64,000 nucleotides of DNA from Paraburkholderia sp. LEh10 (lineage in GTDB: Bacteria; Pseudomonadota; Gammaproteobacteria; Burkholderiales; Burkholderiaceae), in assembly GCF_017814945.1 (NCBI RefSeq), contig NZ_JAGIPX010000012.1:95650-159649 (forward strand), in the 5' to 3' direction. Below the pieces are notes generated by a model, which was given only the letters and a program-made list of their open reading frames with translations, ran no database searches and was not told the DNA's origin. Numbering within the stretch: the stretch's first letter is position 1; every line of letters begins with the position of its first letter. Below, in pieces: positions 8,646 to 17,841 of the stretch. A program made the translations under genes and the position numbers.

Positions 8646-10936
8646 GTCGCGTCCTCCGAATACAGCCTGACTTTCAGCGGCAATGTGCGGTGGCGGATAC
8701 CCGTCAGTGCGAACAGGGCATTCGCGACGGCGGGCGCGACGGGCGGCACGGCGGACTCGCCAACGCCTTGCGGATGGCTGGTGGACGGCATGATCTCGAC
8801 TGAAATGTCGGGGCATTCATCCATCCGCACCACGTCGAATTCGCTATACAGGCTCTGCACGACGGCACCGTCGTCGATCGTGATCTCTTCCTTCAGCGCA
8901 GCGGAGAGACCGAAGACGATCGCCCCTTCCACCTGCTGCCTGATGAGATTCGGGTTCACCGGCAAGCCGCAGTCGATCGCGCAATACACGTGATCGACCT
9001 TCACTGCATTGCCCGCTTCCATCGACACATCCGCGACCTGTGCGACCACACTGCCGAATGCTTCGTGCAACGCGACGCCGCGTGCGTGGCTCACGCCCTT
9101 GTCCGTCCACACTGCGGGCGCACGCCAGCGCGACATGCTCGCCACGCGCTGCAAAACCGCGAGATGCCGCGGATGCTGCGCGAGCAGGCTCGCGCGAAAC
9201 GCGACGGGATCTTTGCCCGCCGCCGCAGCGAGTTCGTCGATAAAGCTCTCGATGAAAAACGCCTGATGCGAATGGCCAACCGAGCGCCAGAAGCCGACGG
9301 GCATGGGGAGATCGACGGTGCGTTGCCCAATCCACACGTTCGGCATTTCATAAGGCTGATCGAATGCGCCCTCGGAAACGGTCTTGTCGAAATTGATGCC
9401 GGGATCAGGAACGCGGTAGTTGCGCGCGAGCCAGCTTGCGACGATCGACTGGCTCACCGACGCGTTGTGCCATGCAGTCAGTTGTCCCTGCGCATCGAGT
9501 CCCGCCTTGAAACGCGACAGGCACGCAGGACGATAGAAGTCGTGGCGCATGTCTTGCGCGCGCGTCCAGAGTGTTTGCACAGGACGTCCGTCGGCTTCGC
9601 GTGCAATCGCAACCGCCTGCGCGATGAAGTCGACTTCGAGCCTGCGCCCGAATGCGCCGCCGATCAATTGCTGTTGCAGATCGACCTGGTCCGTATCGAT
9701 GCCGAGCAGATGCGCGACGTGCATGCGCGCGACAGCGGGCACCTGTGTCGCTGTCCATACTGTCGCCTTGCCGTCCTTGACCTGCGCGGTGCAATTGACG
9801 GGCTCCAGCGCGGCGTGCGCGAGATACGGCGCGTGATATTCGGCCGTAAGCGTTTGCGCGGCGCGGCGCAGTGCGCCATCGACGTCGCCATGCGAATACC
9901 ATGCGTGGCCTTCGCTGTCGTCGAGCGCCTGCGAGAGACGCTTTTCGACCTCGAGGTTGGTCAGGCCTTTGGCCGGCCCATCGTTCCATTCGATATTGAG
10001 CACGTCTAGCGCGTTCATCGCGATGAACATGTTCTCGGCGATCACGGCAACGCCTCCCGTGCCGCCGTTGTACGCATCGACAGCGAGGACCTTGTGCACG
10101 CCGGGCGTCGCCTGCGCTTTCGAGCCGTCGAAACGGCGCACGCTGCCGCCCAGCGTCGGGCACATCGAGATGCTCGCGTAAAGCAGTCCCTCTGGGACGA
10201 CATCGATGCCGAAGCGCGCGCTGCCATTCATTTTCGCGGCGGCTTCGATACGCGCGAGCGGCTTGCCGATCAGCGTGAACCTGTCCGGCGACTTGAGCAC
10301 GAGTTTGCGCGGCAATGACTGCCGCGCCGCCGCAGCGGCAAGCTGTCCGAACGATGCGCTGCGCGCCGCGCCGTGCCGCACCATGCCCTTTTCGATGCGG
10401 CATTCTGCGGCCTTCACGTTCCAGCGTTCGGCGGCCGCCGCGATCAGCATCGCGCGTGCGCATGCGCCTGCTTCGCGCATGGGTTGCCAGAGGTCATTCA
10501 TGCTGGATGAACCGCCCGTCATTACCGTGCCGAAGTCGCGCGCGAGCTTGCGCGCAAGCCATACGGCCAGTTCCTTGATGACGCCGTCATTGTCGGAGCG
10601 AAACGGCAGATCGCCGACCACGCTTTCGACGTTGTTATAGATGCCGTCGAGCGGTGCATCGGCGACACGGATATCCGCCCAGTTCGCGTCCAGCTCCTCG
10701 GCGACCAGCATCGCGAGCCCCGTGTGCACGCCCTGTCCCATCTCCGCGCGGCACATCATCACCGTGACCGTGTCGTCGGCGGCAATCTTCACGTAGCCGT
10801 TGAGCACCGCTTCGCCGGCATGCACGGGCATCGTCATCGACGTGACGAGCCGCTGGCGCGGCGGCAGCACGGACCATCCGATAACCAGCGCACCGGCTGC
10901 GCCCGCGCCGCCCAGCACGAAGGTTCGACGCTTCAT
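8633..10936 (-). CDS. molybdopterin-binding subunit, isoquinoline 1-oxidoreductase beta-like
   Basis: A 767-residue large subunit. It opens with a twin-arginine signal (KRRTFVLGGAGAAGALVIGW), then has MCRAEMGQGVHTGLAMLVAEELD, a GGAFGRR motif of the Mo-cofactor domain and LMAL-type C-terminal blocks (HPQGVGESAVPP). The family hydroxylates N-heterocycles or oxidises aldehydes in the periplasm. The ATG at 10936 fits the Tat signal; the open frame continues 26 codons upstream without support. Only the Fe-S partner follows it; I see no cytochrome c subunit or XdhC-like maturation factor here, so electron exit and cofactor loading must come from elsewhere. The substrate is unknown. Confidence 0.88.
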   Translation of the reverse strand: MKRRTFVLGGAGAAGALVIGWSVLPPRQRLVTSMTMPVHAGEAVLNGYVKIAADDTVTVMMCRAEMGQGVHTGLAMLVAEELDANWADIRVADAPLDGIYNNVESVVGDLPFRSDNDGVIKELAVWLARKLARDFGTVMTGGSSSMNDLWQPMREAGACARAMLIAAAAERWNVKAAECRIEKGMVRHGAARSASFGQLAAAAARQSLPRKLVLKSPDRFTLIGKPLARIEAAAKMNGSARFGIDVVPEGLLYASISMCPTLGGSVRRFDGSKAQATPGVHKVLAVDAYNGGTGGVAVIAENMFIAMNALDVLNIEWNDGPAKGLTNLEVEKRLSQALDDSEGHAWYSHGDVDGALRRAAQTLTAEYHAPYLAHAALEPVNCTAQVKDGKATVWTATQVPAVARMHVAHLLGIDTDQVDLQQQLIGGAFGRRLEVDFIAQAVAIAREADGRPVQTLWTRAQDMRHDFYRPACLSRFKAGLDAQGQLTAWHNASVSQSIVASWLARNYRVPDPGINFDKTVSEGAFDQPYEMPNVWIGQRTVDLPMPVGFWRSVGHSHQAFFIESFIDELAAAAGKDPVAFRASLLAQHPRHLAVLQRVASMSRWRAPAVWTDKGVSHARGVALHEAFGSVVAQVADVSMEAGNAVKVDHVYCAIDCGLPVNPNLIRQQVEGAIVFGLSAALKEEITIDDGAVVQSLYSEFDVVRMDECPDISVEIMPSTSHPQGVGESAVPPVAPAVANALFALTGIRHRTLPLKVRLYSEDATCAG

Positions 10937-11350
10937 CGCATCTCTCAGAGGAATCCAGCCTGGACACCAGTAAAACGCAGCAATGACGGCGCAAGTGAAA
11001 GCCTGCGAATTCAAACGCCCGTCAATGCGCGCCGATCACTCCGGTCAACGTTCATATTAGTGCGCATTGCGGCATTCCGGCGTATTGAATGAACTGCAAA
11101 TCAAGCCTGAAAAGATTGCGACGATGCGGCAATTCCCGGATTGCCGATGAGTGGAAACGAAGCGCAAAAAGCGGGCACTCACGGGTGCGTTGCAGAAGCG
11201 CTCCATCCAAGCCGCATCAAGGCTTTCGCGCAGGCGGACTACGATGTTGCACCGCGATCCGAACGCAGTGGCATATCGCTTGCATTGAAGAGCGACAAGC
11301 GCTGTGTCACGACGACCGCTTGGTCTCGGCAGTCGCACAGGAGAAAACAG
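10937..11350. other. non-coding interval upstream of the molybdenum hydroxylase
   Basis: About 410 bp with no convincing gene on either strand. It must hold the promoter of the minus-strand hydroxylase and that of the small plus-strand peptide gene at 11351. Short open frames here have neither ribosome sites nor a protein-like composition. Confidence 0.6.
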
Positions 11351-11425
11351 ATGCCTTATCTGATTGGTTGGTTGCTCGGCGTGCCGCTTATCGTCCTTGT
11401 GATTCTGTATCTGATTTTCCACTAA
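11351..11425 (+). CDS. 24-residue membrane peptide
   Basis: A tiny reading frame, MPYLIGWLLGVPLIVLVILYLIFH in two overlapping halves (MPYLIGWLLGVPLIV, VLVILYLIFH). Almost all of it is one hydrophobic helix, with glycine and proline near the middle and a histidine at the end. AGGAG is placed 9 nt before the ATG. The same frame stays open upstream to 11141, but that extension looks random, so the short start is preferred. A strong hairpin follows at 11477. Single-helix peptides of this size often bind and tune membrane complexes; no partner is indicated here. Confidence 0.6.
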   Translation: MPYLIGWLLGVPLIVLVILYLIFH

Positions 11426-11476
11426 GGACACACAGCTATTGCGGTCATTGCGGCCGCACGAAGTCATTTAACAGCA

Positions 11477-11509
11477 GGCGCGGCGACCATTCTGCACGGT
11501 CGCCGCGCC
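11477..11509. terminator. 12-bp GC hairpin between convergent genes
   Basis: GGCGCGGCGACC and its exact complement GGTCGCCGCGCC are separated by 9 nt. The hairpin lies between the small peptide gene (plus) and the end of acvB (minus), so it can serve both directions. No long T run follows on either side. Confidence 0.7.
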
Positions 11510-11518
11510 GCTTCAACT

Positions 11519-12796
11519 TCAGACTTTGCCTGCCTGCTTTTTCAGTGCGCCGAGAATGCGCTTTTCGAGCGCGGCATAGTCATGCCCGAAATGATGATCG
11601 CCGGACGTGCGGATCACTTCGATGCCCGTCTTGGTCAGCGCCGGGCAAAGCGTGTCTTGCTCGTGTTCGCCATAGAAGCACTGCACGATCTTCGGCGGCA
11701 GGCGCGCGAACTCGGGCTTCACCTGCAAGGCCTTGTCGCTGGCGGGCATGCCGAGCCACCCCGTCACGCGGATCTGGAAGTCCGCGGAGGGCGCGAAGCC
11801 GAGCAGCGAAATCAGCGATACCTTCGTGCGCACGGCGTCGGGTAAGCGGTTGTACGCGAACGGCATGACATCGGCGCCGAACGAATAACCGATCAGCGCC
11901 ACATGATCGGCATGCCAGCGGGTCGTGTAGGTTTGCAGCACGCGCGCGAGATCGTGGCTCGTCTGCTGCGGCGAGCGCTCGGACCAGAAGTAACGCAGAC
12001 TGTCCCAGCCGATCACGGACACGCCGTCCTTCCGCAGTTCTTCCGCGATGGTCTTGTCGAGGTCGCGCCAGCCGCCGTCACCGGAGATCACGATCGCCAT
12101 CAAACCCGTCGGATGCGCGGCGGGCAGCTCGATCAAAGGCAGGTCGGAGACATCTTCTTCCTTCATCGCGACGGTACGCAGATGCGGTGTCGTCAGATCG
12201 ACGATGCGCTGCGTGCCGGCGGAAGCGTTCGCGTCCGTTTCCGCGAAACCGGGCAAACCGGGGCCGTGCGTCACGGTCGGGTCCGGCGGGCACGGGTTGA
12301 AGCGCTTGTCGAGATCGCGCTGCGCGGCCACCGTCACCGCGCCCGCCACCGTGTTCTCCGGCGCCTGCTTCAGCACCTGGATCGCGAGCGTCGCGCCCTG
12401 GCCCGTGCCCGCGACGATCGGCATGAAATAGCGGTTCGACTGCACCTGCCGTTCGAGCTGATGGCTCACGGCTTCCGCATCGCCCACCAGTTGATGACAT
12501 GTCTCTTTCTTCGCGGCGAGATTCGCCGCGTACTTCGCCGTATCGACGCCGACCACCATCGCGCCGTTCTTCGCGAGGGCATCGGCGGCCTGCTGGTCGG
12601 CCGGATTCCAGCCGGTCTCGCGTGAGAACAGCACGACGAAGCCGCGTACTTCGCCCGCAGGCCTCGTCACCGTAACCTGCCCGTAACGGCCGCCGGACAC
12701 GGTTTCATAGGCGTGCGCCGTCGGCGCGACGGCCGCGAGCGCGCACAGCGAAACGCTCGCCAGCGCGGCGAGCCGGTAAAACTTTTGCATGGTCAT
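11519..12796 (-). CDS. acvB: AcvB/VirJ family periplasmic hydrolase
   Basis: A 425-residue exported protein with a signal peptide (FYRLAALASVSLCALAAVAPTAHA) and two VirJ-type alpha/beta hydrolase-like parts. The second part carries VISGDGGWRDLDKTIAEEL, the nucleophile motif GYSFGADVMPFAYNRLP and a final GDHHFGHDYAALE histidine block. AcvB of Agrobacterium hydrolyses lysyl-phosphatidylglycerol in the periplasm. Here the ATG at 12796 overlaps the mprF stop as ATGA, so it is translationally coupled to the enzyme that makes its substrate. The alternative start two codons later also gives a full signal peptide. Confidence 0.88.
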   Translation of the reverse strand: MTMQKFYRLAALASVSLCALAAVAPTAHAYETVSGGRYGQVTVTRPAGEVRGFVVLFSRETGWNPADQQAADALAKNGAMVVGVDTAKYAANLAAKKETCHQLVGDAEAVSHQLERQVQSNRYFMPIVAGTGQGATLAIQVLKQAPENTVAGAVTVAAQRDLDKRFNPCPPDPTVTHGPGLPGFAETDANASAGTQRIVDLTTPHLRTVAMKEEDVSDLPLIELPAAHPTGLMAIVISGDGGWRDLDKTIAEELRKDGVSVIGWDSLRYFWSERSPQQTSHDLARVLQTYTTRWHADHVALIGYSFGADVMPFAYNRLPDAVRTKVSLISLLGFAPSADFQIRVTGWLGMPASDKALQVKPEFARLPPKIVQCFYGEHEQDTLCPALTKTGIEVIRTSGDHHFGHDYAALEKRILGALKKQAGKV

Positions 12797-15387
12797 GAAC
12801 GCCGGCCCCCTGCCAGCAGCGAAAGGTCCGCGAGCGTGAAGAACACGCCGACGGAACCCGATGCAGCGAGATAGCGCGGCTCCCAATGAGGCTGGAATTT
12901 GCTCTTGAAAGCGCGCAGTCCGCGGAAGTTATAGAAGCGGCCGCCGAAGCGCCACACGATATTCGCAAGCCGGTGCCAGCGCGACGCGAGCGGAGTCGGC
13001 GACATGCCGGAGAACGGCGCGATGCCGAGGCTCAGCGAACGGAAGCCGGCATGCTTGAGATGCAGCGCGAGTTGCGTGAACAGGTACTCCATCGCGTAGG
13101 GCGAGGCCTGCGGCACGTGGCGCATCACGCCGACGGTCGCTTCCGTGTTCAGGTCGGTCGTCATGAAGGTGACGAACGCGACGGGCTCGCCGTTCTGACG
13201 CACGAGCATCACCGATTGCGCGGCGAGATAGTCATCGGTGAACGCGGCCACCGAGAAGCTCTTTTCCCGCGCGTCGCGGCTGTCGAGCCAGTCGTCGGAA
13301 ATCGCGCGCAACGTTGCGATCGATTCGGGCACGCGCGCCGGTTCGATCACCTCGATCGCAAAGCCATCGCGTTCGCCGCGCTTGAGCGCGTAGCGCAGAT
13401 GCGCGCGATGCGAGCCCTTCAGATCGAAGTCGTCGAGCACGACATGCGCCTCCTCGCCGAGCTTCATCAGCGTGAGACCGGCATCGAGATAGAGCGGCAG
13501 CGCATTCGCGCGCACCTGATAGAACGCCGCGCGGCCACCGTGCGCATGCGCGAGCGCGACGAACTTGCCGATCAGGTCCGCCCATTCCGCACGCGGCCCG
13601 ACGGGGTCGTGCAGCGCGGCCCACGTGCGGCCATACTTCGCGTACATCAGGAACGCCTGGCGCGACTCGGAAAACAGGAAGCTCTTGTCGCCCATCAGTG
13701 CGAGGCCCGCGTCGCTGCGTTCCTGTGCGCGATAAATGCGCGCGGCGTCTTCGAGATCCTGCTTCGCGGGCTTCACGAAGCGGCCCGCCGGGGGACGCAG
13801 CAGCTGCCAGAACGCGAAGGTCGCGGCGAACAGGCTAGCGGCGAGCGTGGCGCGCAGCGCGCGCGGCGCGCGCTCGTCGAATGCGAATTGCCACCACAGA
13901 TCACGCGTATAAGGCACGTCGCGGAACGCGAACAGCATCACCCACACAGCGAGCATCAGCACCATCGCCACCGAAACCAGCCAGCCCGCCGTAAAGGGCT
14001 CGGCAAAGAGCGACGAGCGGCGATTGAAGCGCGCGCGCGTCGAGAGCAGCAGCGCGATCAGCGTCATCAGCACGCCCGCTTCGACGAATGCGAGACCCTT
14101 CGCCAGCGACAGCGCGAAACTTAGAACCGTCAGGCCGAGCGTGAGCCACCACGCCGCATCGAGCCGCCGCGACAAACCGCGCGCGACGAACAGCAGCATC
14201 ACGCCGACTACGCTGCACAGCATCTGCGAGCTTTCGAGCACCCACAGCGGCACGAGGTCGCGCAGGATCGCAATGCGCTGCCAGAACGCGGGCGTCGCGC
14301 TCGAAATCACCAGCATGCCGCCGACGACGAACGTCAACAGGCTCAGAAACAGCGGCGCAAGCTGCGACACGGCCGCCGCGTGATGCAGCGGCAGATGCTT
14401 CTTCAGCGCGCGCCCTTCGAAACCGGCCAGCAGTCCCGCCGACACGATCAGCGGCAGACCGAAGTAGATCGCGCGATAGGCGAGCAGCGCGGCAACCATG
14501 TGATGCGTCTGCACGCTGCCGCCGAGAGCGAACACCATCGCCGCCTCGAACACGCCGACGCCGCCCGGCGTATGGCCGATCATGCCGAGCAGCATCGCGG
14601 CTGCGTAAATCGTGATGAACGACACGAAGCTCACGTGCGCATGCGGCAGCAGCGCCCACAGCGCAAGGCCCGCCGCTACGACGTCGAGCACGGCCAGCAG
14701 GATCTGCGCGACGAAATCGCGGCGCGCGGGAACGTCCAACGACAGCCAGTTCCAGCGCGTGCGGATCTGGCGCGTGCTGCTGCCGCATGCGAGCGTCAAT
14801 AGGCCGAGCACGGTCAGGAGCGCCGCGCCGCCCCACGCGAGCGCGCCCGTCGGGCTATGCAGCATCGGCGCGAGCGTCGCCGCGCCGCACAGCATGCCGA
14901 GCGCGGTCATCAGAACGAGGGCCAGCGCAAGCGAAACGCTGGTGAAAACCGTCATGCGGCCGATCTGCGCAGGCGTCACGTCGGCGACGGCATAGACGCG
15001 CGCGCGCACCGCGCCGCCCGTCAATGCGCCGAAACCGGTTGCGTTGCCGAGCGCCGAGCCGGCCGTCGCGCCGATCCACAGCGCCGCGCGCGGCACCGTC
15101 TTGCCGATGTAGCGCAGCCCGACGGCATCGCGCCCCACGAGGGCGATAAAGCTGAGCACGGTCGCGCCGAGCGCCGCCGACCATTCGCCCGCCGTCAGAT
15201 GACGCAGGTGGCGGATCACCGACCGATAGTCGACCGCCTGCGAAAGATGCTGAAACACGATCAGAAGCAGCACGCAGACGCCCAGCGAAAGCACGGGCGA
15301 CAGCAGACGGCGGCTCCCGGCGGCGGCGCACGCTCGTCGAAGCACCGCGCCAGCGCGGCTCAAGAAAGAACGGGGAAGGTCAGACAT
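12793..15387 (-). CDS. mprF: bifunctional lysylphosphatidylglycerol synthase/flippase
   Basis: An 864-residue membrane protein. The first half has many helices and the flippase-type blocks GFGALTGGAVRARVY and MLLGMIGHTPGGVGVFEAAM; the second half, from about residue 545, is the DUF2156 aminoacyl-transferase domain (FSESRQAFLMYAKYGRTWAALHDPVG, VMRHVPQASPYAMEYLFTQLAL, IAPFSGMSPTPLASRWHRLANI). It moves an amino acid from charged tRNA to phosphatidylglycerol and flips the product outward, lowering the surface negative charge against cationic peptides and acid. Whether lysine or alanine is used cannot be told here. It forms a two-gene operon with acvB. Confidence 0.93.
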   Translation of the reverse strand: MSDLPRSFLSRAGAVLRRACAAAGSRRLLSPVLSLGVCVLLLIVFQHLSQAVDYRSVIRHLRHLTAGEWSAALGATVLSFIALVGRDAVGLRYIGKTVPRAALWIGATAGSALGNATGFGALTGGAVRARVYAVADVTPAQIGRMTVFTSVSLALALVLMTALGMLCGAATLAPMLHSPTGALAWGGAALLTVLGLLTLACGSSTRQIRTRWNWLSLDVPARRDFVAQILLAVLDVVAAGLALWALLPHAHVSFVSFITIYAAAMLLGMIGHTPGGVGVFEAAMVFALGGSVQTHHMVAALLAYRAIYFGLPLIVSAGLLAGFEGRALKKHLPLHHAAAVSQLAPLFLSLLTFVVGGMLVISSATPAFWQRIAILRDLVPLWVLESSQMLCSVVGVMLLFVARGLSRRLDAAWWLTLGLTVLSFALSLAKGLAFVEAGVLMTLIALLLSTRARFNRRSSLFAEPFTAGWLVSVAMVLMLAVWVMLFAFRDVPYTRDLWWQFAFDERAPRALRATLAASLFAATFAFWQLLRPPAGRFVKPAKQDLEDAARIYRAQERSDAGLALMGDKSFLFSESRQAFLMYAKYGRTWAALHDPVGPRAEWADLIGKFVALAHAHGGRAAFYQVRANALPLYLDAGLTLMKLGEEAHVVLDDFDLKGSHRAHLRYALKRGERDGFAIEVIEPARVPESIATLRAISDDWLDSRDAREKSFSVAAFTDDYLAAQSVMLVRQNGEPVAFVTFMTTDLNTEATVGVMRHVPQASPYAMEYLFTQLALHLKHAGFRSLSLGIAPFSGMSPTPLASRWHRLANIVWRFGGRFYNFRGLRAFKSKFQPHWEPRYLAASGSVGVFFTLADLSLLAGGRRS

Positions 15388-16090
15388 GGATGAACCCGGG
15401 TAATGCTTGGATGCGAAAGCAATGGTCTCGTTGCTGCCGCATCGAATGAGGTTGGATTTCGGAGCGCGCCGGACGTTATCGCCGCCCTGACCTCGCCTTT
15501 TTCAACTCTTTACAAATGGACAACGGCAAATTGCCCAAAAGGTTGACATCGGGAGCTTCCCGAGGACGATTTTTTACAGTTTTCGCTTAAGAAATCCTGA
15601 GGTGCTTCGCGATCGGCCTGAAATGGAGGCGGATTTTCCATGCGGTCAAACAGGAGACGGATTGCGGGTCCCCGACGGACGGCCTTATCGCAACCCGCAC
15701 GGCTGCTCGCTCTTCAGCCAGCTCGACAAGGACGGTGGTCCGGACGGTACAAATTTCCGACATCGCGCTGATCGCGTTCCGGCCGTTCGACCAGGGACGC
15801 ACGATACCAGATTCCAACTTACGTTTGCCCTGATCGAATGTTCCGGATGCTTTCAGCGGCGAACGGCACGTGAAAGCAAACTGTCTATCGCGTTTCATAT
15901 TGGAGCCCGGCCTGGGCCGCTCGCATGTGGTGGATGCGGTCCAACGTTCGTCCGCTCCAGCGTTGCCGCCGTGCCAACACGCTGGCCGCGCCACGCGCGC
16001 GCCGCCTTATCCTGCGGTGTCAGACGAATTGGCATGTTCGATGCCTTGTGACAGGTGCGCCAATCGCAGCGCCTCGCAAGGAGACCCCGC
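15388..16090. other. long spacer between mprF and the TPR gene
   Basis: About 700 bp between divergent genes. It holds an inverted repeat at 15549-15563 and both promoters, but no gene I can support. Open frames of 135-150 codons exist on both strands in the middle (about 15590-16050); neither has a good ribosome site or a recognisable domain. Confidence 0.6.
15549..15563. promoter_or_regulatory. inverted repeat TCGGGA-N3-TCCCGA upstream of mprF
   Basis: A perfect 6-bp dyad with a 3-bp spacer, about 160 bp before the mprF start, next to a T-rich stretch. The spacing suits a small dimeric regulator or a short hairpin; no regulator is coded nearby. Confidence 0.45.
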
Positions 16091-17740
16091 ATGAAACCCC
16101 TCGACAACCCGCTCGCCTCGCTGCTCTGGGCGGTCCGGTTCTTGTGCCGTCACGTGCTGTATCTCGGCATCGTAGTGCCGCTGATCCTCGTTGCCGCGTT
16201 CTATCTCGGGCCGCGTATCATCGCGCTGTGCGGCGTGTGGTTCGATCCGTTGACGGTGGTCGACCCGATCCAGGTCTCCGACGAGTTCAACCGCCAGGGC
16301 TATACCGATCAGACCTTGCAACACCTGCTCGTCGATACGCTCAGCGATCTGCGCAGCGAAGCGCAAGCCGTCACGCCCGCCAACGACACCGAGCACGTGC
16401 TGTCCGAATTCAAGCTGCCCGACATCACGGTGCCGGGCACGGGCCTGTCGATCCGCCCGCTAATCGAGTTCGCGCGCACGCTGCTCAAACGCGATTCGTC
16501 CGTGTACGGCACCGTCGTCGGCACGCCGTCTGCGTTCGCCGTGATGCTCACGCTGCGTGACCCGGATGGCCACACCGTCACGCTGGGCAACGACGTTCCG
16601 CCCGACATGGGTTCTACGCCCAACGTGTCGAACGAATCGCTGGCGATGCGCCATGCGATGCGCCAGGCCGCGATGCGCATCCTGCAACACCAGAGCCCGC
16701 TGCTGTACGCGTCGTACCTGACGCAGATGGAGCAGAAGCGCTGCCTGAAAGGCGAAGCGCCCTGCCAGTTCGACGACGTGCGCGAGCGCTTCGAACAACT
16801 CGCGGCTGGCACGGGCCGGGACGCGTCGGGTGCATCGAAAGAGGATGCGGCATGGGCAATGCTCGCGCTCTCGAAGCTCGACACGTATGCGCGCGACTAC
16901 GAAGGCTCGATCCGTCGCGCGCGCCATATCGTCGAGATGAGCGGCGGATTGCATGTGTGGAAGAAGGTGCGCCCGTGGGCATACTACAACTGGGGCGTCG
17001 CGCTCACCGACATGGGCTGCTACGGACAGGCTGCCGAAGTGCTCAAGCGCGCGGTCGATTTGCACAAGGACTACGCGCCTGCCCATAACGCGCTGGCCCG
17101 CGCGTGGCTCGGGCTCGCGCAGATGCCGACGCTCGCAGGCGCATCGACGCAGACGCGCGGCGACTATCGCGCGGCGGCTGTCCGCGAACTTCAGATCGCG
17201 CTTGCGAAGAGCCCCGGCTATCAGGAAGCGTATGTGAATCTCGGCGATGCGTTGCGACTGCCGTCGATGAAGACGGGCCACATCTCTGCCGCCGCGCTCG
17301 ACGAGGCACGCGCCGCCTATCGCACGGCCGTTGCGCTGAACATCGACGAAGCGGGGCGCGCATATGAGCGTCTCGAAGCGATGCACGACAGCGCGTTCGT
17401 CAAGATCGCGGCGCGCATCACGCGCAGCCGTGCGCAGTGCGGGACGGGGATGGCGCGCTCGCTGCTCGAATCGTGGGGATGCAGCGACGCGCAGATCCAG
17501 GCGGGCGCGGGCAAGGACGCATCGCGCATGCAGCCGGTTGCCTTGCAAGGCAACGCGAATGCGCAAGTGTGCAGCAAGCCCGAACTGATGCTGCCGACTC
17601 GCGTTCCGGAAAACAACAGCCATACAAGCGGCATCGGCGTCATCGAAGTCGAAAACGGTGATGAAGCCGCCACGCCGCATCACGCGGCACCTGCGCTCGA
17701 CCCGGCTCGTCAGGCCAATGCGCAGCAGCAGCGCGGATGA
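16091..17740 (+). CDS. membrane-anchored TPR-repeat protein
   Basis: A 549-residue protein of no named family that I recognise. One transmembrane helix near the start (about residues 20-45, LYLGIVVPLILVAAFYLG) anchors a large soluble part. The centre to C-terminus has TPR-like helices: PWAYYNWGVALTDMGCYGQAAEVLKRAV, then DYAPAHNALARAWLGLA and GYQEAYVNLGDALRL. The tail is Gln/Ala-rich and disordered. AAGGAG precedes the ATG at 16091; the 12 codons before it are not used. It stands alone between mprF and the efflux locus. TPR arrays hold protein partners; an envelope scaffold role is a guess. Confidence 0.8.
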   Translation: MKPLDNPLASLLWAVRFLCRHVLYLGIVVPLILVAAFYLGPRIIALCGVWFDPLTVVDPIQVSDEFNRQGYTDQTLQHLLVDTLSDLRSEAQAVTPANDTEHVLSEFKLPDITVPGTGLSIRPLIEFARTLLKRDSSVYGTVVGTPSAFAVMLTLRDPDGHTVTLGNDVPPDMGSTPNVSNESLAMRHAMRQAAMRILQHQSPLLYASYLTQMEQKRCLKGEAPCQFDDVRERFEQLAAGTGRDASGASKEDAAWAMLALSKLDTYARDYEGSIRRARHIVEMSGGLHVWKKVRPWAYYNWGVALTDMGCYGQAAEVLKRAVDLHKDYAPAHNALARAWLGLAQMPTLAGASTQTRGDYRAAAVRELQIALAKSPGYQEAYVNLGDALRLPSMKTGHISAAALDEARAAYRTAVALNIDEAGRAYERLEAMHDSAFVKIAARITRSRAQCGTGMARSLLESWGCSDAQIQAGAGKDASRMQPVALQGNANAQVCSKPELMLPTRVPENNSHTSGIGVIEVENGDEAATPHHAAPALDPARQANAQQQRG

Positions 17741-17778
17741 TCGCGCAACGCACGGCTGGCAAGCCGCGTGACGCGACG

Positions 17779-17814
17779 AGCGAGGCCCCGTTCATGCATG
17801 AACGGGGCCTCGCT
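17779..17814. terminator. perfect 36-bp palindrome, bidirectional terminator
   Basis: Each arm is AGCGAGGCCCCGTTCATG, and the second half is its exact reverse complement with no spacer. It lies between the convergent ends of the TPR gene (plus) and emrB (minus). In RNA it would make a very stable stem of about 16 bp with a tight loop. Its position points to termination from both sides. Confidence 0.82.
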
Positions 17815-17841
17815 GCTTGCGTTCGCCCGCCTCAGTGCGTC

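Noticed and set aside
12886..14124. Open frame opposite mprF
   Set aside because: Antisense shadow of a full-length MprF; no domain and no ribosome site.
15590..16050. Open frames of about 135-150 codons on both strands in the mprF upstream spacer
   Set aside because: Neither has a ribosome site or a recognisable domain, and the two overlap each other; kept only as an uncertain spacer.
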